In this document: positions 30,776 through 39,495 of the stretch, one piece after another | How positions within the stretch are numbered: the first letter of the stretch is position 1 | Layout: each line of letters opens with the position of its first letter | Origin: Streptacidiphilus sp. P02-A3a | Lineage (GTDB): Bacteria; Actinomycetota; Actinomycetes; Streptomycetales; Streptomycetaceae | Assembly (NCBI RefSeq): GCF_014084105.1 | Contig: NZ_CP048289.1 | Span: forward strand, 877,922 to 941,921 | DNA: 64,000 bases | Direction of reading: 5' to 3' | Position numbers and translations under genes: made by a program | The notes under the pieces: model-generated | What the model was told of the DNA's origin: nothing | What the model saw: only the letters and a program-made list of their open reading frames with translations | The model's database searches: none

Positions 30776-32797
30776 GTGACCAGCCAGGTCCACGTACCGA
30801 CGCAGACCGACGAGTCCTCGCCCGGAACACCGCCTACCGGCGGAACGGCCGAGGACGATCCAGCGGCTCGCACCGCATCCGGAGCCGCGGACATGACCAC
30901 TGACGTACCGTCCGCCGCGTCCGCCGCCGAGTTCGACAAGCAGGTCAGGCGACTGGACCGGGTGGTGATCCGGTTCGCGGGCGACTCGGGCGACGGGATG
31001 CAGCTGACCGGGGACCGGTTCACCACCGAGACGGCGGGGTTCGGCAACGACCTGTCGACGCTGCCGAACTTCCCGGCCGAGATCCGCGCCCCCGCAGGCA
31101 CGCTGCCGGGGGTGTCCTCGTTCCAGCTGCACTTCGCCGACCACGACATCCTCACCCCGGGCGACGCGCCGGACGTGCTGGTGGCGATGAACCCGGCGGC
31201 GTTGAAGGCGAACCTGGGCGACGTGCCGCGTGGCGCGGAGATCATCGTGGACACCGACGAGTTCACCAAGCGGGCGCTGGCGAAGGTGGGGTACCCGGCG
31301 GACCCGCTGGCGGACGGCTCGCTGGCGGCGTTCTCGGTGCACCCGGTGCCGCTGACCACGCTGACGGTGGAGGCGTTGAAGGACTCGGGGCTGTCGCGCA
31401 AGGACGCGGAGCGGGCGAAGAACATGTTCGCGCTGGGTCTGCTGTCGTGGATGTACCACCGGCCGACCGAGGGTACCGAGCGGTTCCTGCGGACCAAGTT
31501 CGCGAAGAAGCCGCTGATCGCCGAGGCGAACGTGCTGGCGTTCAAGGCGGGGTGGAACTACGGCGAGACCACCGAGGACTTCGCGGTCTCCTACGAGGTG
31601 GCCCCGGCCACGGCGGCGTTCGCGCCCGGCCGCTACCGCAACATCTCCGGGAACCTGGCCCTGTCCTACGGGCTGGTGGCGGCCTCGAAGCAGTCGGGGC
31701 TGCCGCTGTTCCTCGGCTCCTACCCGATCACCCCGGCCTCGGACATCCTGCACGAGTTGAGCAAGCACAAGAACTTCGGGGTGCGGACCTTCCAGGCGGA
31801 GGACGAGATCGCCGGGGTCGGCGCGGCCATCGGCGCGGCCTTCGGCGGCGCGCTGGGGGTGACCACCACCTCCGGCCCCGGCGTGGCACTGAAGTCCGAG
31901 GCGATCGGACTGGCGGTCTCACTGGAACTGCCGCTGGTGATCGTCGACGTGCAGCGCGGTGGTCCGTCCACCGGACTGCCGACCAAGACCGAGCAGGCGG
32001 ACCTGCTCCAGGCGATGTACGGCCGCAACGGCGAGGCGCCGGTACCGGTGGTGGCCCCGGCGACGGCGGGCGAGTGCTTCACCGCGGCGCTGGAGGCGGC
32101 GCGGATCGCGCTGACCTACCGCACCCCGGTCTTCCTGCTCTCCGACGGCTACCTGGCCAACGGCTCGGAGCCGTGGCGGATCCCGGAACCGGCCGAGCTG
32201 CCGGACCTGCGTCCGACGTTCGCCACCGAGCCGAACCGGCCGGACGGCTCCTTCTGGCCCTACCTGCGCGACCCGGAGACGCTGGCCCGCCCTTGGGCGG
32301 TGCCCGGCACCCCCGGCCTGGAGCACCGCATCGGCGGGATCGAGAAGCAGGACGGCACCGGCGGCATCTCCTACGACCCGGCCAACCACGACCACATGGT
32401 CCGCACCCGCCAGGCCAAGATCGACGGCATCACCGTCCCCGACCTGGAGGTCCAGGACCCGGGCGGCCACGCCCGGCTGCTGGTGCTCGGCTGGGGCTCG
32501 ACCTACGGGCCGCTGACCGCCGCCGTCCGCCGGGTCCGTGCCACCGGCGCGCACGTGGCGCAGGCGCACCTGCGGCACCTCAACCCGTTCCCGGCCAACC
32601 TGGGCAAGGTCCTGGCCGACTACGACCGGGTGCTGGTACCGGAGATGAACCTGGGTCAGCTCGCCCACCTGCTGCGGGCCAAGTACCTGGTCGACGTCCG
32701 GTCCCTGACCCAGGTCACCGGCCTGCCGTTCAAGGCCGGACAACTCGCCGACGCGATCACCACCCACCTGGAGCACTCGGAGGGCGACCATGCCTGA
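30776..32797 (+). CDS. korA: 2-oxoacid:ferredoxin oxidoreductase, fused gamma-alpha subunit
   Basis: 673 residues from GTG 30776 with AGGGAGG at 8 bases. After a 55-residue variable leader come the gamma domain (VIRFAGDSGDGMQLTGDRFTTE onward, to about residue 245) and the alpha/pyruvate:ferredoxin domain (SKQSGLPLFLGSYPITPASDIL, TTTSGPGVALKSEAIGLA, VDVQRGGPSTGLPTKTEQAD). With KorB it oxidatively decarboxylates a 2-oxoacid, probably 2-oxoglutarate, to acyl-CoA and reduced ferredoxin. Overlaps korB by eight bases. Confidence 0.93.
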   Translation: MTSQVHVPTQTDESSPGTPPTGGTAEDDPAARTASGAADMTTDVPSAASAAEFDKQVRRLDRVVIRFAGDSGDGMQLTGDRFTTETAGFGNDLSTLPNFPAEIRAPAGTLPGVSSFQLHFADHDILTPGDAPDVLVAMNPAALKANLGDVPRGAEIIVDTDEFTKRALAKVGYPADPLADGSLAAFSVHPVPLTTLTVEALKDSGLSRKDAERAKNMFALGLLSWMYHRPTEGTERFLRTKFAKKPLIAEANVLAFKAGWNYGETTEDFAVSYEVAPATAAFAPGRYRNISGNLALSYGLVAASKQSGLPLFLGSYPITPASDILHELSKHKNFGVRTFQAEDEIAGVGAAIGAAFGGALGVTTTSGPGVALKSEAIGLAVSLELPLVIVDVQRGGPSTGLPTKTEQADLLQAMYGRNGEAPVPVVAPATAGECFTAALEAARIALTYRTPVFLLSDGYLANGSEPWRIPEPAELPDLRPTFATEPNRPDGSFWPYLRDPETLARPWAVPGTPGLEHRIGGIEKQDGTGGISYDPANHDHMVRTRQAKIDGITVPDLEVQDPGGHARLLVLGWGSTYGPLTAAVRRVRATGAHVAQAHLRHLNPFPANLGKVLADYDRVLVPEMNLGQLAHLLRAKYLVDVRSLTQVTGLPFKAGQLADAITTHLEHSEGDHA

Positions 32798-33848
32798 GAC
32801 CACCTTCGCCTCCCTGAGCCTGGTTCCCAAGGCCAGTGGCCCGCAGACCACCAAGGACTTCAAGTCGGACCAGGAGGTGCGCTGGTGCCCCGGCTGCGGC
32901 GACTACGCGATCCTCGCCGCGGTCCAGTCCTTCCTGCCGGAGCTGGGCCTGGCCAAGGAGAACATCTGCTTCGTCTCCGGCATCGGCTGCTCCTCCCGCT
33001 TCCCCTACTACCTCGACACCTACGGCATGCACTCGATCCACGGCCGCGCCCCGTCGATCGCCACCGGCCTGGCCACCAGCCGCCGCGACCTGTCGGTCTG
33101 GGTGGTCACCGGCGACGGCGACGCCCTCTCCATCGGCGGCAACCACCTGATCCACGCCCTGCGCCGCAACGTCAACCTGAAGATCCTGCTCTTCAACAAC
33201 CGCATCTACGGCCTCACCAAAGGCCAGTACTCACCCACCAGCGAAACCGGGAAGATCACCAAGTCCACCCCCATGGGCTCACTCGACCACCCCTTCAACC
33301 CGCTCTCCCTGGCCCTCGGCGCCGAAGCCACCTTCGTCGCCCGCACCATCGACTCCGACCGCAAACACCTCCAGTCGGTCCTGCGAGCCGCCGCCGAACA
33401 CCAGGGCACCGCCCTCGTCGAGATCTACCAGAACTGCAACATCTTCAACGACGGCGCCTTCGACGCCCTCAAAGAACCCGAAACCCGCGAACAGGCACTG
33501 ATCCGCCTCGAACACGGACAACCCATCCGCTTCGGCACCGACAACACCCACGGCGTCTTCCGCGACCCGAACACCGGCGACCTGACCACCGCCCCGGTCA
33601 CCGACACCAACACCGCCGACGTCCTGATCCACGACGCCAACGCCACCAGCCCCACCACCGCCTTCGCCCTCACCCGCCTCGCCGACCCCGACACCCTCCA
33701 CCACACCCCCATCGGCATCCTGCGCAGCGTCCAGCGCCCGGTCTACGACACCCTCATGGCCGAGCAGCTGGCCACCGCCGTCACCCAGCAGGGTGAGGGC
33801 GACCTGAACGCCCTGCTCACCGGATCCGACACCTGGACCGTCGCCTAG
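32790..33848 (+). CDS. korB: 2-oxoacid:ferredoxin oxidoreductase, beta subunit
   Basis: 352 residues. N-terminal CPGCGDYAIL, Fe-S/TPP-associated cysteines (CFVSGIGCSSRFPYY) and the thiamine-diphosphate/Mg motif GDGDALSIGGNHLIHALRRNVNL through NNRIYGLTKGQYSPTS identify the beta subunit, specific for 2-oxoglutarate-type enzymes. Odd feature: from about 33,200 to the stop the codon choice changes, with many C-ending codons plus AAA, GAA, CAC and TCA, unlike korA and the korB start, which prefer G-ending codons. Confidence 0.93.
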   Translation: MPETTFASLSLVPKASGPQTTKDFKSDQEVRWCPGCGDYAILAAVQSFLPELGLAKENICFVSGIGCSSRFPYYLDTYGMHSIHGRAPSIATGLATSRRDLSVWVVTGDGDALSIGGNHLIHALRRNVNLKILLFNNRIYGLTKGQYSPTSETGKITKSTPMGSLDHPFNPLSLALGAEATFVARTIDSDRKHLQSVLRAAAEHQGTALVEIYQNCNIFNDGAFDALKEPETREQALIRLEHGQPIRFGTDNTHGVFRDPNTGDLTTAPVTDTNTADVLIHDANATSPTTAFALTRLADPDTLHHTPIGILRSVQRPVYDTLMAEQLATAVTQQGEGDLNALLTGSDTWTVA

Positions 33849-33850
33849 GC

Positions 33851-33920
33851 AAGCCGCAGCAAGCCGCAGCGGCCTTTCCAGCGCCCCGGCCGGGGCCCCG
33901 CACGGGGTCCCGCGCCGGGG
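33851..33920 (+). terminator. GC-rich hairpins and a 10-base duplication after korB
   Basis: AAGCCGCAGC is repeated exactly at 33851-33860 and 33861-33870. It is followed by GCCCCGGCCGGGGC (14-base palindrome) and a wider pairing of CCCCGGC with GCCGGGG ending at 33920. Probably the korAB terminator. Confidence 0.55.
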
Positions 33921-34141
33921 TCGCCGCTGTCCGGGTCCGGCACGGTGGCCATGTGCACGCCAGTCCACGGATAGCGCTCTCGGCTGGGGGCGGTGTCAAT
34001 AAATCGCTAAGATCTGCAACGAATCCTTAACGAGCGTCCCTTTTGACCGTTTTGCCGGATCAGGCGAGAGTATGCAGTACATCGGCACTCTCGCTGGAGC
34101 TGCCCGGACCCTGAAAACGTCACACTCGGATCGGATACGTC
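33921..34141. other. Gap upstream of the KimA-like gene
   Basis: 221 bases with an AT-richer core (34000-34080). A possible -35 TTGACC at 34043-34048 has a -10-like GAGTAT 19 bases on. A 13-base segment ACGAGCGTCCCTT at 34030-34042 recurs exactly at 34154-34166 inside the gene start. The conserved GGGGTGAA and GACAGC blocks of a c-di-AMP riboswitch are absent. Confidence 0.4.
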
Positions 34142-36220
34142 ATGGACAGCCGCACGAGCGTCCCTTCCTCAGCCGACTCGCCTGAGGGCGGCGGCGGTGG
34201 GGGAGGCGGAACGGCTGTCCTGCCGCGTCCGGCCGCCGTCGAGATCCCGGAGAGCCTCGGCTACCGGGTGAAGAAACGATTGCTCGGCAAGCCCCTGGTC
34301 ACCGAGGAGCTGGCTCACGAGAAGCTGTCCAACCCGGTCGCCCTCGGCGTGCTGGCCTCGGACTGCATCTCCTCCTCGGCGTACGGTTCCGAGGCCATGC
34401 TGGTGCAGATGGTCCCGGTCATCGGCCTTGCGGCGTTCAGCCTGCTGATGCCGATCACCGGCATCGTGCTCTGCGTGCTGACCCTGCTGACCCTGTCGTA
34501 CCGCGAGGTCGTCATGGTCTACACCCGGGCCGGTGGCTCCTACGTGGTCGCCCGCGAGAACTTCGGCCCCCGGATCGCCCAGGTCGCGGCCGTGGCGCTG
34601 CTGATCGACTACATCGTCACCGTCGCCGTGCAGACCGCGGCCGGTACCGTCGCGCTGCTGTCGCTGGTGCACCTGCTCGGCGGCAACCACTACGACTGGG
34701 TCGACAACTACCAGCTGCCGATCTCGGTCTTCATCGTGCTGCTGCTGTGCTGGGGCAACCTGCGCGGCATCCGCGAGGCCGGTCGGGCCTTCGCCGCGCC
34801 CGCGTACCTGTTCATGGCGGGCATGGCGCTGCTGTTCGTCACCGCCATCTTCCGGTTGATATTCGACCACCTGCCCAAGCAGAACGTGCACGCCGGCGGC
34901 GCCTACGCGCTCGGCACCCACGGCAACAACAGCGCGCTGCTGATGGGCGCCTCGATCGGACTGGTGCTGAAGGCGTTCGCCAACGGTGGCACCTCGCTGA
35001 CCGGCCTGGAAGCCATCTCCAACGGCGTCAGCGCCTTCGAGAACCCGCAGGGCCGCAACGCCCGGAAGACCCTGGTCGCGATGTCGGTGACGCTGGGCAC
35101 GCTGGTACTGGGCGTCTCCACGCTGGCCTACATCACCCACTCCATCCCGTTCACCAGCGGCAGCCCCTCGGTGCTCTCGCAGGAGGGCAGCCTGGTCTTC
35201 GGCGGCAGCTGGTACGGCCAGGCCGGGCTGGTGTTCCTCCAGCTCGCGACCGCGCTGATCCTCTACACCGGCGCCAACACCTCCTTCAACGGCTTCCCCT
35301 TCCTGGCCAGCTTCGTCGCCGAGGACTCCTTCCTGCCCCGCCAGCTCACCCGGCGCGGCCACCGGCTGGCGTTCTCCTCCGGCATCCTCACCCTCACCGG
35401 CGTCTCGCTGCTGCTGCTGATCGCCACCGACGCCAAACTGGACAGCCTGCTCGGGCTCTACGCCATCGGCGTCTTCACCGGCTTCTTCATGGCCGGCTGC
35501 GGCCTGGTGAAGCACTTCATCGACCGCCCGAACGAGCCCAAGCGGGCCCTGAAGATCTTCATCAACGCCGCCGCCGCCGCGTGCTCCATCTGCGTCGTCG
35601 GCATCTTCGCGGTCACCAAGTTCACCGAGGGCGCCTGGGTGGTCGTGGTGGTCTTCCCGATCGGCGTCTGGGCGCTGATCAAGGTCAACCGCCGCTACCG
35701 GGACGAGGCCGCCGCGCTGGCCGCGGCCACCTCCGACACCAGCCGGGCGCAGTACCGCCGCCAGGTGATGTACATCCTGGTGGACCGGGTCGACCTGGCC
35801 GCGCTCAAGGCCATCAGCTACGCCCGCTCGCTGCGTCCGGCCGAGATCCGGGCCGTGCACTTCATGATCGACAGCCTGGAGGCGGAGAAGCTGGCCGCCC
35901 AGTGGGCCGAGGCCGAGGTCGGCGACCTGCCGCTGGAGATCGTCCAGTGCCCCGACCGGCGGATCACCCGGGCGCTGCTGGAGCTGATCACCCGTAACAC
36001 CGCCGACCAGAAGAGCCAGATCACGCTGCTGATCCCGGAGCGCAACTACTCCCCGGTCCTCGGCCGACTGCTGCACCGCCGGACCGCCGACCACATCGCC
36101 CGGGCCGTCGGCAAGCTGCCGAACGTGGTGGCCACCATCGTGCCCTTCGACGTCGTCATCAAGGAGCACCCGCTGGCCGAGCAGGAGCCGGTCCCGGCCG
36201 GACCGCGGCCGACCAAGTAG
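34142..36220 (+). CDS. KimA-like potassium importer (APC superfamily)
   Basis: 692 residues. Residues about 40-510 hold roughly 12 membrane helices; KKRLLGKPL, LASDCISSSAYGSEAML and LSYREVVMVYTRAGGSYVVARENFG closely parallel Bacillus KimA, a high-affinity proton-coupled potassium importer. The last 150 residues form a cytoplasmic universal-stress-like domain (YILVDRVDLAALKAISYARSLRP), also as in KimA, where c-di-AMP acts. Start uncertain: ATG 34142 has no clear ribosome site, and the first 30 residues are a Ser/Gly-rich linker. Potassium as substrate is inferred from similarity. Confidence 0.8.
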   Translation: MDSRTSVPSSADSPEGGGGGGGGTAVLPRPAAVEIPESLGYRVKKRLLGKPLVTEELAHEKLSNPVALGVLASDCISSSAYGSEAMLVQMVPVIGLAAFSLLMPITGIVLCVLTLLTLSYREVVMVYTRAGGSYVVARENFGPRIAQVAAVALLIDYIVTVAVQTAAGTVALLSLVHLLGGNHYDWVDNYQLPISVFIVLLLCWGNLRGIREAGRAFAAPAYLFMAGMALLFVTAIFRLIFDHLPKQNVHAGGAYALGTHGNNSALLMGASIGLVLKAFANGGTSLTGLEAISNGVSAFENPQGRNARKTLVAMSVTLGTLVLGVSTLAYITHSIPFTSGSPSVLSQEGSLVFGGSWYGQAGLVFLQLATALILYTGANTSFNGFPFLASFVAEDSFLPRQLTRRGHRLAFSSGILTLTGVSLLLLIATDAKLDSLLGLYAIGVFTGFFMAGCGLVKHFIDRPNEPKRALKIFINAAAAACSICVVGIFAVTKFTEGAWVVVVVFPIGVWALIKVNRRYRDEAAALAAATSDTSRAQYRRQVMYILVDRVDLAALKAISYARSLRPAEIRAVHFMIDSLEAEKLAAQWAEAEVGDLPLEIVQCPDRRITRALLELITRNTADQKSQITLLIPERNYSPVLGRLLHRRTADHIARAVGKLPNVVATIVPFDVVIKEHPLAEQEPVPAGPRPTK

Positions 36221-36232
36221 CCCGGCCCCGCA

Positions 36233-36273
36233 GCCGCCGTCCCGACCGCGCCGAGGCGCACAGGGACGGCGGC
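36233..36273 (+). terminator. Hairpin after the KimA-like gene
   Basis: An 11-base perfect stem (GCCGCCGTCCC / GGGACGGCGGC) with an inner GC pairing. Its 3' arm directly abuts TATGGT (36274-36279), the probable -10 element of the next gene. Confidence 0.65.
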
Positions 36274-36329
36274 TATGGTTGGTGCCCACCGTCGACAGCG
36301 CCCGCGCGGGCCCGGCACCGAGGAAGCCC

Positions 36330-37562
36330 GTGTTGAGCTCCGAACGCACAGACGCTCCGGCGACGGAACCGTCGGCGGCGAGCGCCCCCTGGTACCGGCC
36401 CGACCGCCGCCCGGACGACCTGCGCGCGCCGCTGGCGCTCTGGGCGGTCACCCGGCTGGTCCTGGTCTGGCTGGCGCTGGCGGGCGCGAGCGGCAGCAAC
36501 GACGAGGCCCACCGGCTCTACCCGTACTGGGCCACGGAACTGGCGCACGGGCACTTCCCCTTCCACGACAGCCAGTGGCAGTACCCGCCGGTGGCCGGAC
36601 TGGTCTTCCTCGCGCCCAAGGCGCTGCCCTTCCTCGGCTACGCCGACGCCTTCGTCGTGCTGATGCTGCTCTGCGACGCGGTGGTGGCGCTGCTGCTGGC
36701 CCGGGCCTCGCGGGGGCCGGGACGCGGCAACCACGGGCTCTGGCTCTGGGCCTTCGGCCTGCCGTTCCTGATCCAGCTGGCCTACCTCCGCTTCGACCTG
36801 GCGGTCACCGCGCTCGCCGTCGGCGCGGTGCTGCTGCTCGACCGGGCGCCGGTCCGCGGCGGCGCCCTCGCCGCCCTGGGCGCGCTGATCAAGGCCTGGC
36901 CGGTGCTGGTGCTGATCGGCGCACCGCGCGGCCGGGCCACCCGCCGCTCCTGGACCTCGTTCGTGGCCAGCGGCCTGGCGGTGAGCGGGGTGCTGCTGCT
37001 CGCCTTCCGGCACGCCTTCGGCTTCCTGAGCGAGCAGGGCTCCCGGGGCATCGAGATCGAGTCGCTACCGGGCGCGCTGCTGCTGGCCGCGCGGCACTTC
37101 GGCTACACCGGCACCATCCGCTACGCGTACGGCTCGTTCCAGGTCGGCGGACCCTACGTGCACACGCTCGCCACGGCGGCGCTGGCGCTGACCGCCCTCG
37201 GCTTCGGCTGGCTGCTCTGGTGGCGGCTGCGGGCCCGGCGCTGGAACGCGGCCACGGCGGCGGACGCGGCGCTGACCGCGATGCTGGTCTTCGTCACCAC
37301 CAGCCGGGTGATCAGCCCGCAGTACCTCGTCTGGCTGATCGGCCTGGGCGCGGTCTGCCTGGTGTTCCGGGAGAGCAGCCAGCGCCCGGTGGCGCTGGCC
37401 CTGCCCGCGATCATGCTGCTCACCACCCTGGTCTACCCGACCATGTGGCAGCAGCTGATGGACGGCCAGGCCTGGCCCACCGCGCTGCTGCTGCTCCGTG
37501 ACACCGGGCTGCTGGCGCTGACCCTCTGGTCCGCGGTCCGGCTCTGGCGCGCCACCCGCTGA
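36330..37562 (+). CDS. GT87-like polytopic membrane glycosyltransferase
   Basis: 410 residues from GTG 36330, preceded by GAGGAA at 5 bases; TTG 36279 and GTG 36282 are earlier in-frame options but overlap the -10 element. About ten membrane helices. The acidic pair in the first extracytoplasmic loop (GASGSNDEAHRLYPYW) and QWQYPPVAGLVFL are typical of GT-C enzymes such as mycobacterial polyprenol-phosphate-mannose-dependent mannosyltransferases (GT87/DUF2029). C-terminal SRVISPQYLVWLIGLG also fits. Donor and acceptor unknown. Confidence 0.75.
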   Translation: MLSSERTDAPATEPSAASAPWYRPDRRPDDLRAPLALWAVTRLVLVWLALAGASGSNDEAHRLYPYWATELAHGHFPFHDSQWQYPPVAGLVFLAPKALPFLGYADAFVVLMLLCDAVVALLLARASRGPGRGNHGLWLWAFGLPFLIQLAYLRFDLAVTALAVGAVLLLDRAPVRGGALAALGALIKAWPVLVLIGAPRGRATRRSWTSFVASGLAVSGVLLLAFRHAFGFLSEQGSRGIEIESLPGALLLAARHFGYTGTIRYAYGSFQVGGPYVHTLATAALALTALGFGWLLWWRLRARRWNAATAADAALTAMLVFVTTSRVISPQYLVWLIGLGAVCLVFRESSQRPVALALPAIMLLTTLVYPTMWQQLMDGQAWPTALLLLRDTGLLALTLWSAVRLWRATR

Positions 37563-37659
37563 CTGTCATGGGCGTCATCCGCTGACGGGCATGACAGGAC
37601 GGCGGGCCGCCCCGTACCTTGCCCTGGACGGTGGAGTGCGGCGGCAGGAGGCGCGGGGC

Positions 37660-38598
37660 ATGCAGGAGGAGCGCAGGGGCTTGTGGCTGGGGGTGGCCGC
37701 CTACGGGGCCTGGGGCCTGTTTCCGCTCTACTGGCCGCTGCTGAAGCCCAGCGGGGCCGGGGAGATCCTGGCGAACCGGATGGTCTGGTCGCTGGTCGCG
37801 GTCGTGCTGGTGCTCGCCTGGCAGCGGCACTGGGGCTGGATCCGCCCGCTGCTGCGGCAGCCGCGGCGGGTCGCGCTGATCGCCGCCGCGGCGGCGGCCA
37901 TCTCGGTCAACTGGGGGATGTACATCTGGGGCGTCAACAGCGGCCAGGTGGTGCAGACCTCGCTCGGGTACTTCATCAACCCGCTGGTGACCATAGCCTT
38001 CGGCGTCCTGGTCTACCGGGAGCGCTTGCGCCCGGCGCAGTGGGCGGCAGTGGGGGTGGGCGCGCTCGCGGTCGCGGTGCTGACCGTGGGGTACGGCCAC
38101 CTGCCGTGGCTGGCGCTGACGCTCGCCCTGACCTTCGGCGTCTACGGCCTGATCAAGAAGCAGGTCGGCCTGAGCGGGCTGGAGAGCCTGGCCGGGGAGA
38201 CCGCCTTCCAGTTCCTGCCCGCCGCCGGGTACCTGGCCTGGCTGGCTGCCGACGGCACCGGGACGCTGGGCCGCACCGTGCCCGGCTCCTACGGCTGGGG
38301 GCACACCGTCCTGCTGCTGCTCTGCGGGGTGGTCACCGCCGCGCCGCTGATGGCCTTCGGCGCGGCGGCGGTCCGGGTGCCGCTGACCACGCTCGGACTG
38401 ATGCAGTACCTGGCGCCGGTGTTCCAGTTCGGGCTGGGGATCCTGGTCTTCCACGAGCGGATGTCGGCGGCGGCCTGGGCCGGTTTCGCCCTGGTCTGGT
38501 CGGCGCTGGTGGTGCTCACCTGGGACGGGGTGCGCCAGGCCCGGCGCCCCCGCCCGGCGCCGGCCGTCGGCGGCCCCGCTCTGTGTGAGAACCCTTGA
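37660..38598 (+). CDS. rarD: RarD-type EamA/DMT transporter
   Basis: 312 residues from ATG 37660, with AGGAGG at 8 bases; the frame begins 23 codons earlier without support. Ten membrane helices in two EamA repeats. RarD marks: GAWGLFPLYWPLLK, ILANRMVWSL, VNWGMYIWGVNSGQVVQTSLGYFINPL and the C-terminal GLMQYLAPVFQFGLGILVFHE. Chloramphenicol-sensitive-protein family; natural substrate unknown. Confidence 0.92.
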   Translation: MQEERRGLWLGVAAYGAWGLFPLYWPLLKPSGAGEILANRMVWSLVAVVLVLAWQRHWGWIRPLLRQPRRVALIAAAAAAISVNWGMYIWGVNSGQVVQTSLGYFINPLVTIAFGVLVYRERLRPAQWAAVGVGALAVAVLTVGYGHLPWLALTLALTFGVYGLIKKQVGLSGLESLAGETAFQFLPAAGYLAWLAADGTGTLGRTVPGSYGWGHTVLLLLCGVVTAAPLMAFGAAAVRVPLTTLGLMQYLAPVFQFGLGILVFHERMSAAAWAGFALVWSALVVLTWDGVRQARRPRPAPAVGGPALCENP

Positions 38599-38692
38599 CA
38601 GCAGTCGCGCGGGGGCATGTGATATGCGCGTTCCTGTTTGATTGCGTTGGACCGTGTCGGACTGTGCAGGCTCTTGGTCGCAGGGGGAAGCC

Positions 38693-39484
38693 ATGCTGGC
38701 GAAACGGCGCCAATCGGTGATCCTTGCCGAGATCCGGCGCTCCGGCAGCGTCCGGGTCGGGGACCTCTCGCTGCGGTTCGGCGTCTCCGACATGACGATC
38801 CGCCGGGACCTGTCCGACCTGGCCCGGCAGGGGCTGGTGGAGAAGGTGCACGGCGGCGCGCTGCTCTCGGACGCGGTGAGCCGGATCGAGCCCGGCTTCG
38901 AGGCGAAGACCGAGTGGGATCCGGAGGCCAAGGACGAGATCGCCCGCGCGGCGGCGGCGCTGGTCCGCCCGGGCACGGCGATCGCGCTGTCGGCGGGGAC
39001 CACCACCCACGCGCTCGCCCGGCACCTGCTGCGGGTGCAGCGGCTGACCGTGGTCACCAACTCGGTCCGGGTGGCCGACGTCTTCGAGGAGGCCCGCCGT
39101 CCCGGCCGGACCGGACCGGTGGTGGTGCTCACCGGGGGCGTGCGCACCCCCTCGGACGCCCTGGTCGGCCCGATCGCCGCGCTGGCCCTGCACGACCTGC
39201 ACGTCGACCAGGTGTTCATGGGCTGCCACGGGATCGACCCGGACGCCGGGCTGACCACCCCCAACCTGGCCGAGTCGGAGACCAACCGGGCACTGATGGA
39301 GTGCGCCTCGCAGGTGATCGTGCTGGCCGACCACAGCAAGTGGGGGATGGTCAGCCTCAGTTCCTACGCCCCGCTGTCCGCGGTGGACACCCTGGTCACC
39401 GACGAGGCGATGCCCGCCGTCACCCGGGACGCCGCCGCCGGGACGGTCGGCCAACTCGTGGTGGCGACCGTCCCGGCGGAGTGA
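38693..39484 (+). CDS. DeoR/GlpR-family transcriptional regulator
   Basis: 263 residues from ATG 38693 with GGGGAA upstream. N-terminal DeoR helix-turn-helix (RRQSVILAEIRRSGSVRVGDLSLRFGVSDMTIRRDLSDL, residues 5-45), then the sugar-phosphate isomerase-like sensor domain: SAGTTTHALA, VVTNSVRVADV, TGGVRTPSDALVGP and VLADHSKWG. It probably senses a phosphorylated sugar and acts on the convergent sugar-binding protein gene 11 bases downstream, a link inferred from position only. Confidence 0.9.
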   Translation: MLAKRRQSVILAEIRRSGSVRVGDLSLRFGVSDMTIRRDLSDLARQGLVEKVHGGALLSDAVSRIEPGFEAKTEWDPEAKDEIARAAAALVRPGTAIALSAGTTTHALARHLLRVQRLTVVTNSVRVADVFEEARRPGRTGPVVVLTGGVRTPSDALVGPIAALALHDLHVDQVFMGCHGIDPDAGLTTPNLAESETNRALMECASQVIVLADHSKWGMVSLSSYAPLSAVDTLVTDEAMPAVTRDAAAGTVGQLVVATVPAE

Positions 39485-39495
39485 TCCGGGCGCGC

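Noticed and set aside
33921..34141. c-di-AMP riboswitch before the KimA-like gene
   Set aside because: Expected from other bacteria, but the conserved GGGGTGAA and GACAGC blocks seen at 57.6 kb are absent here.
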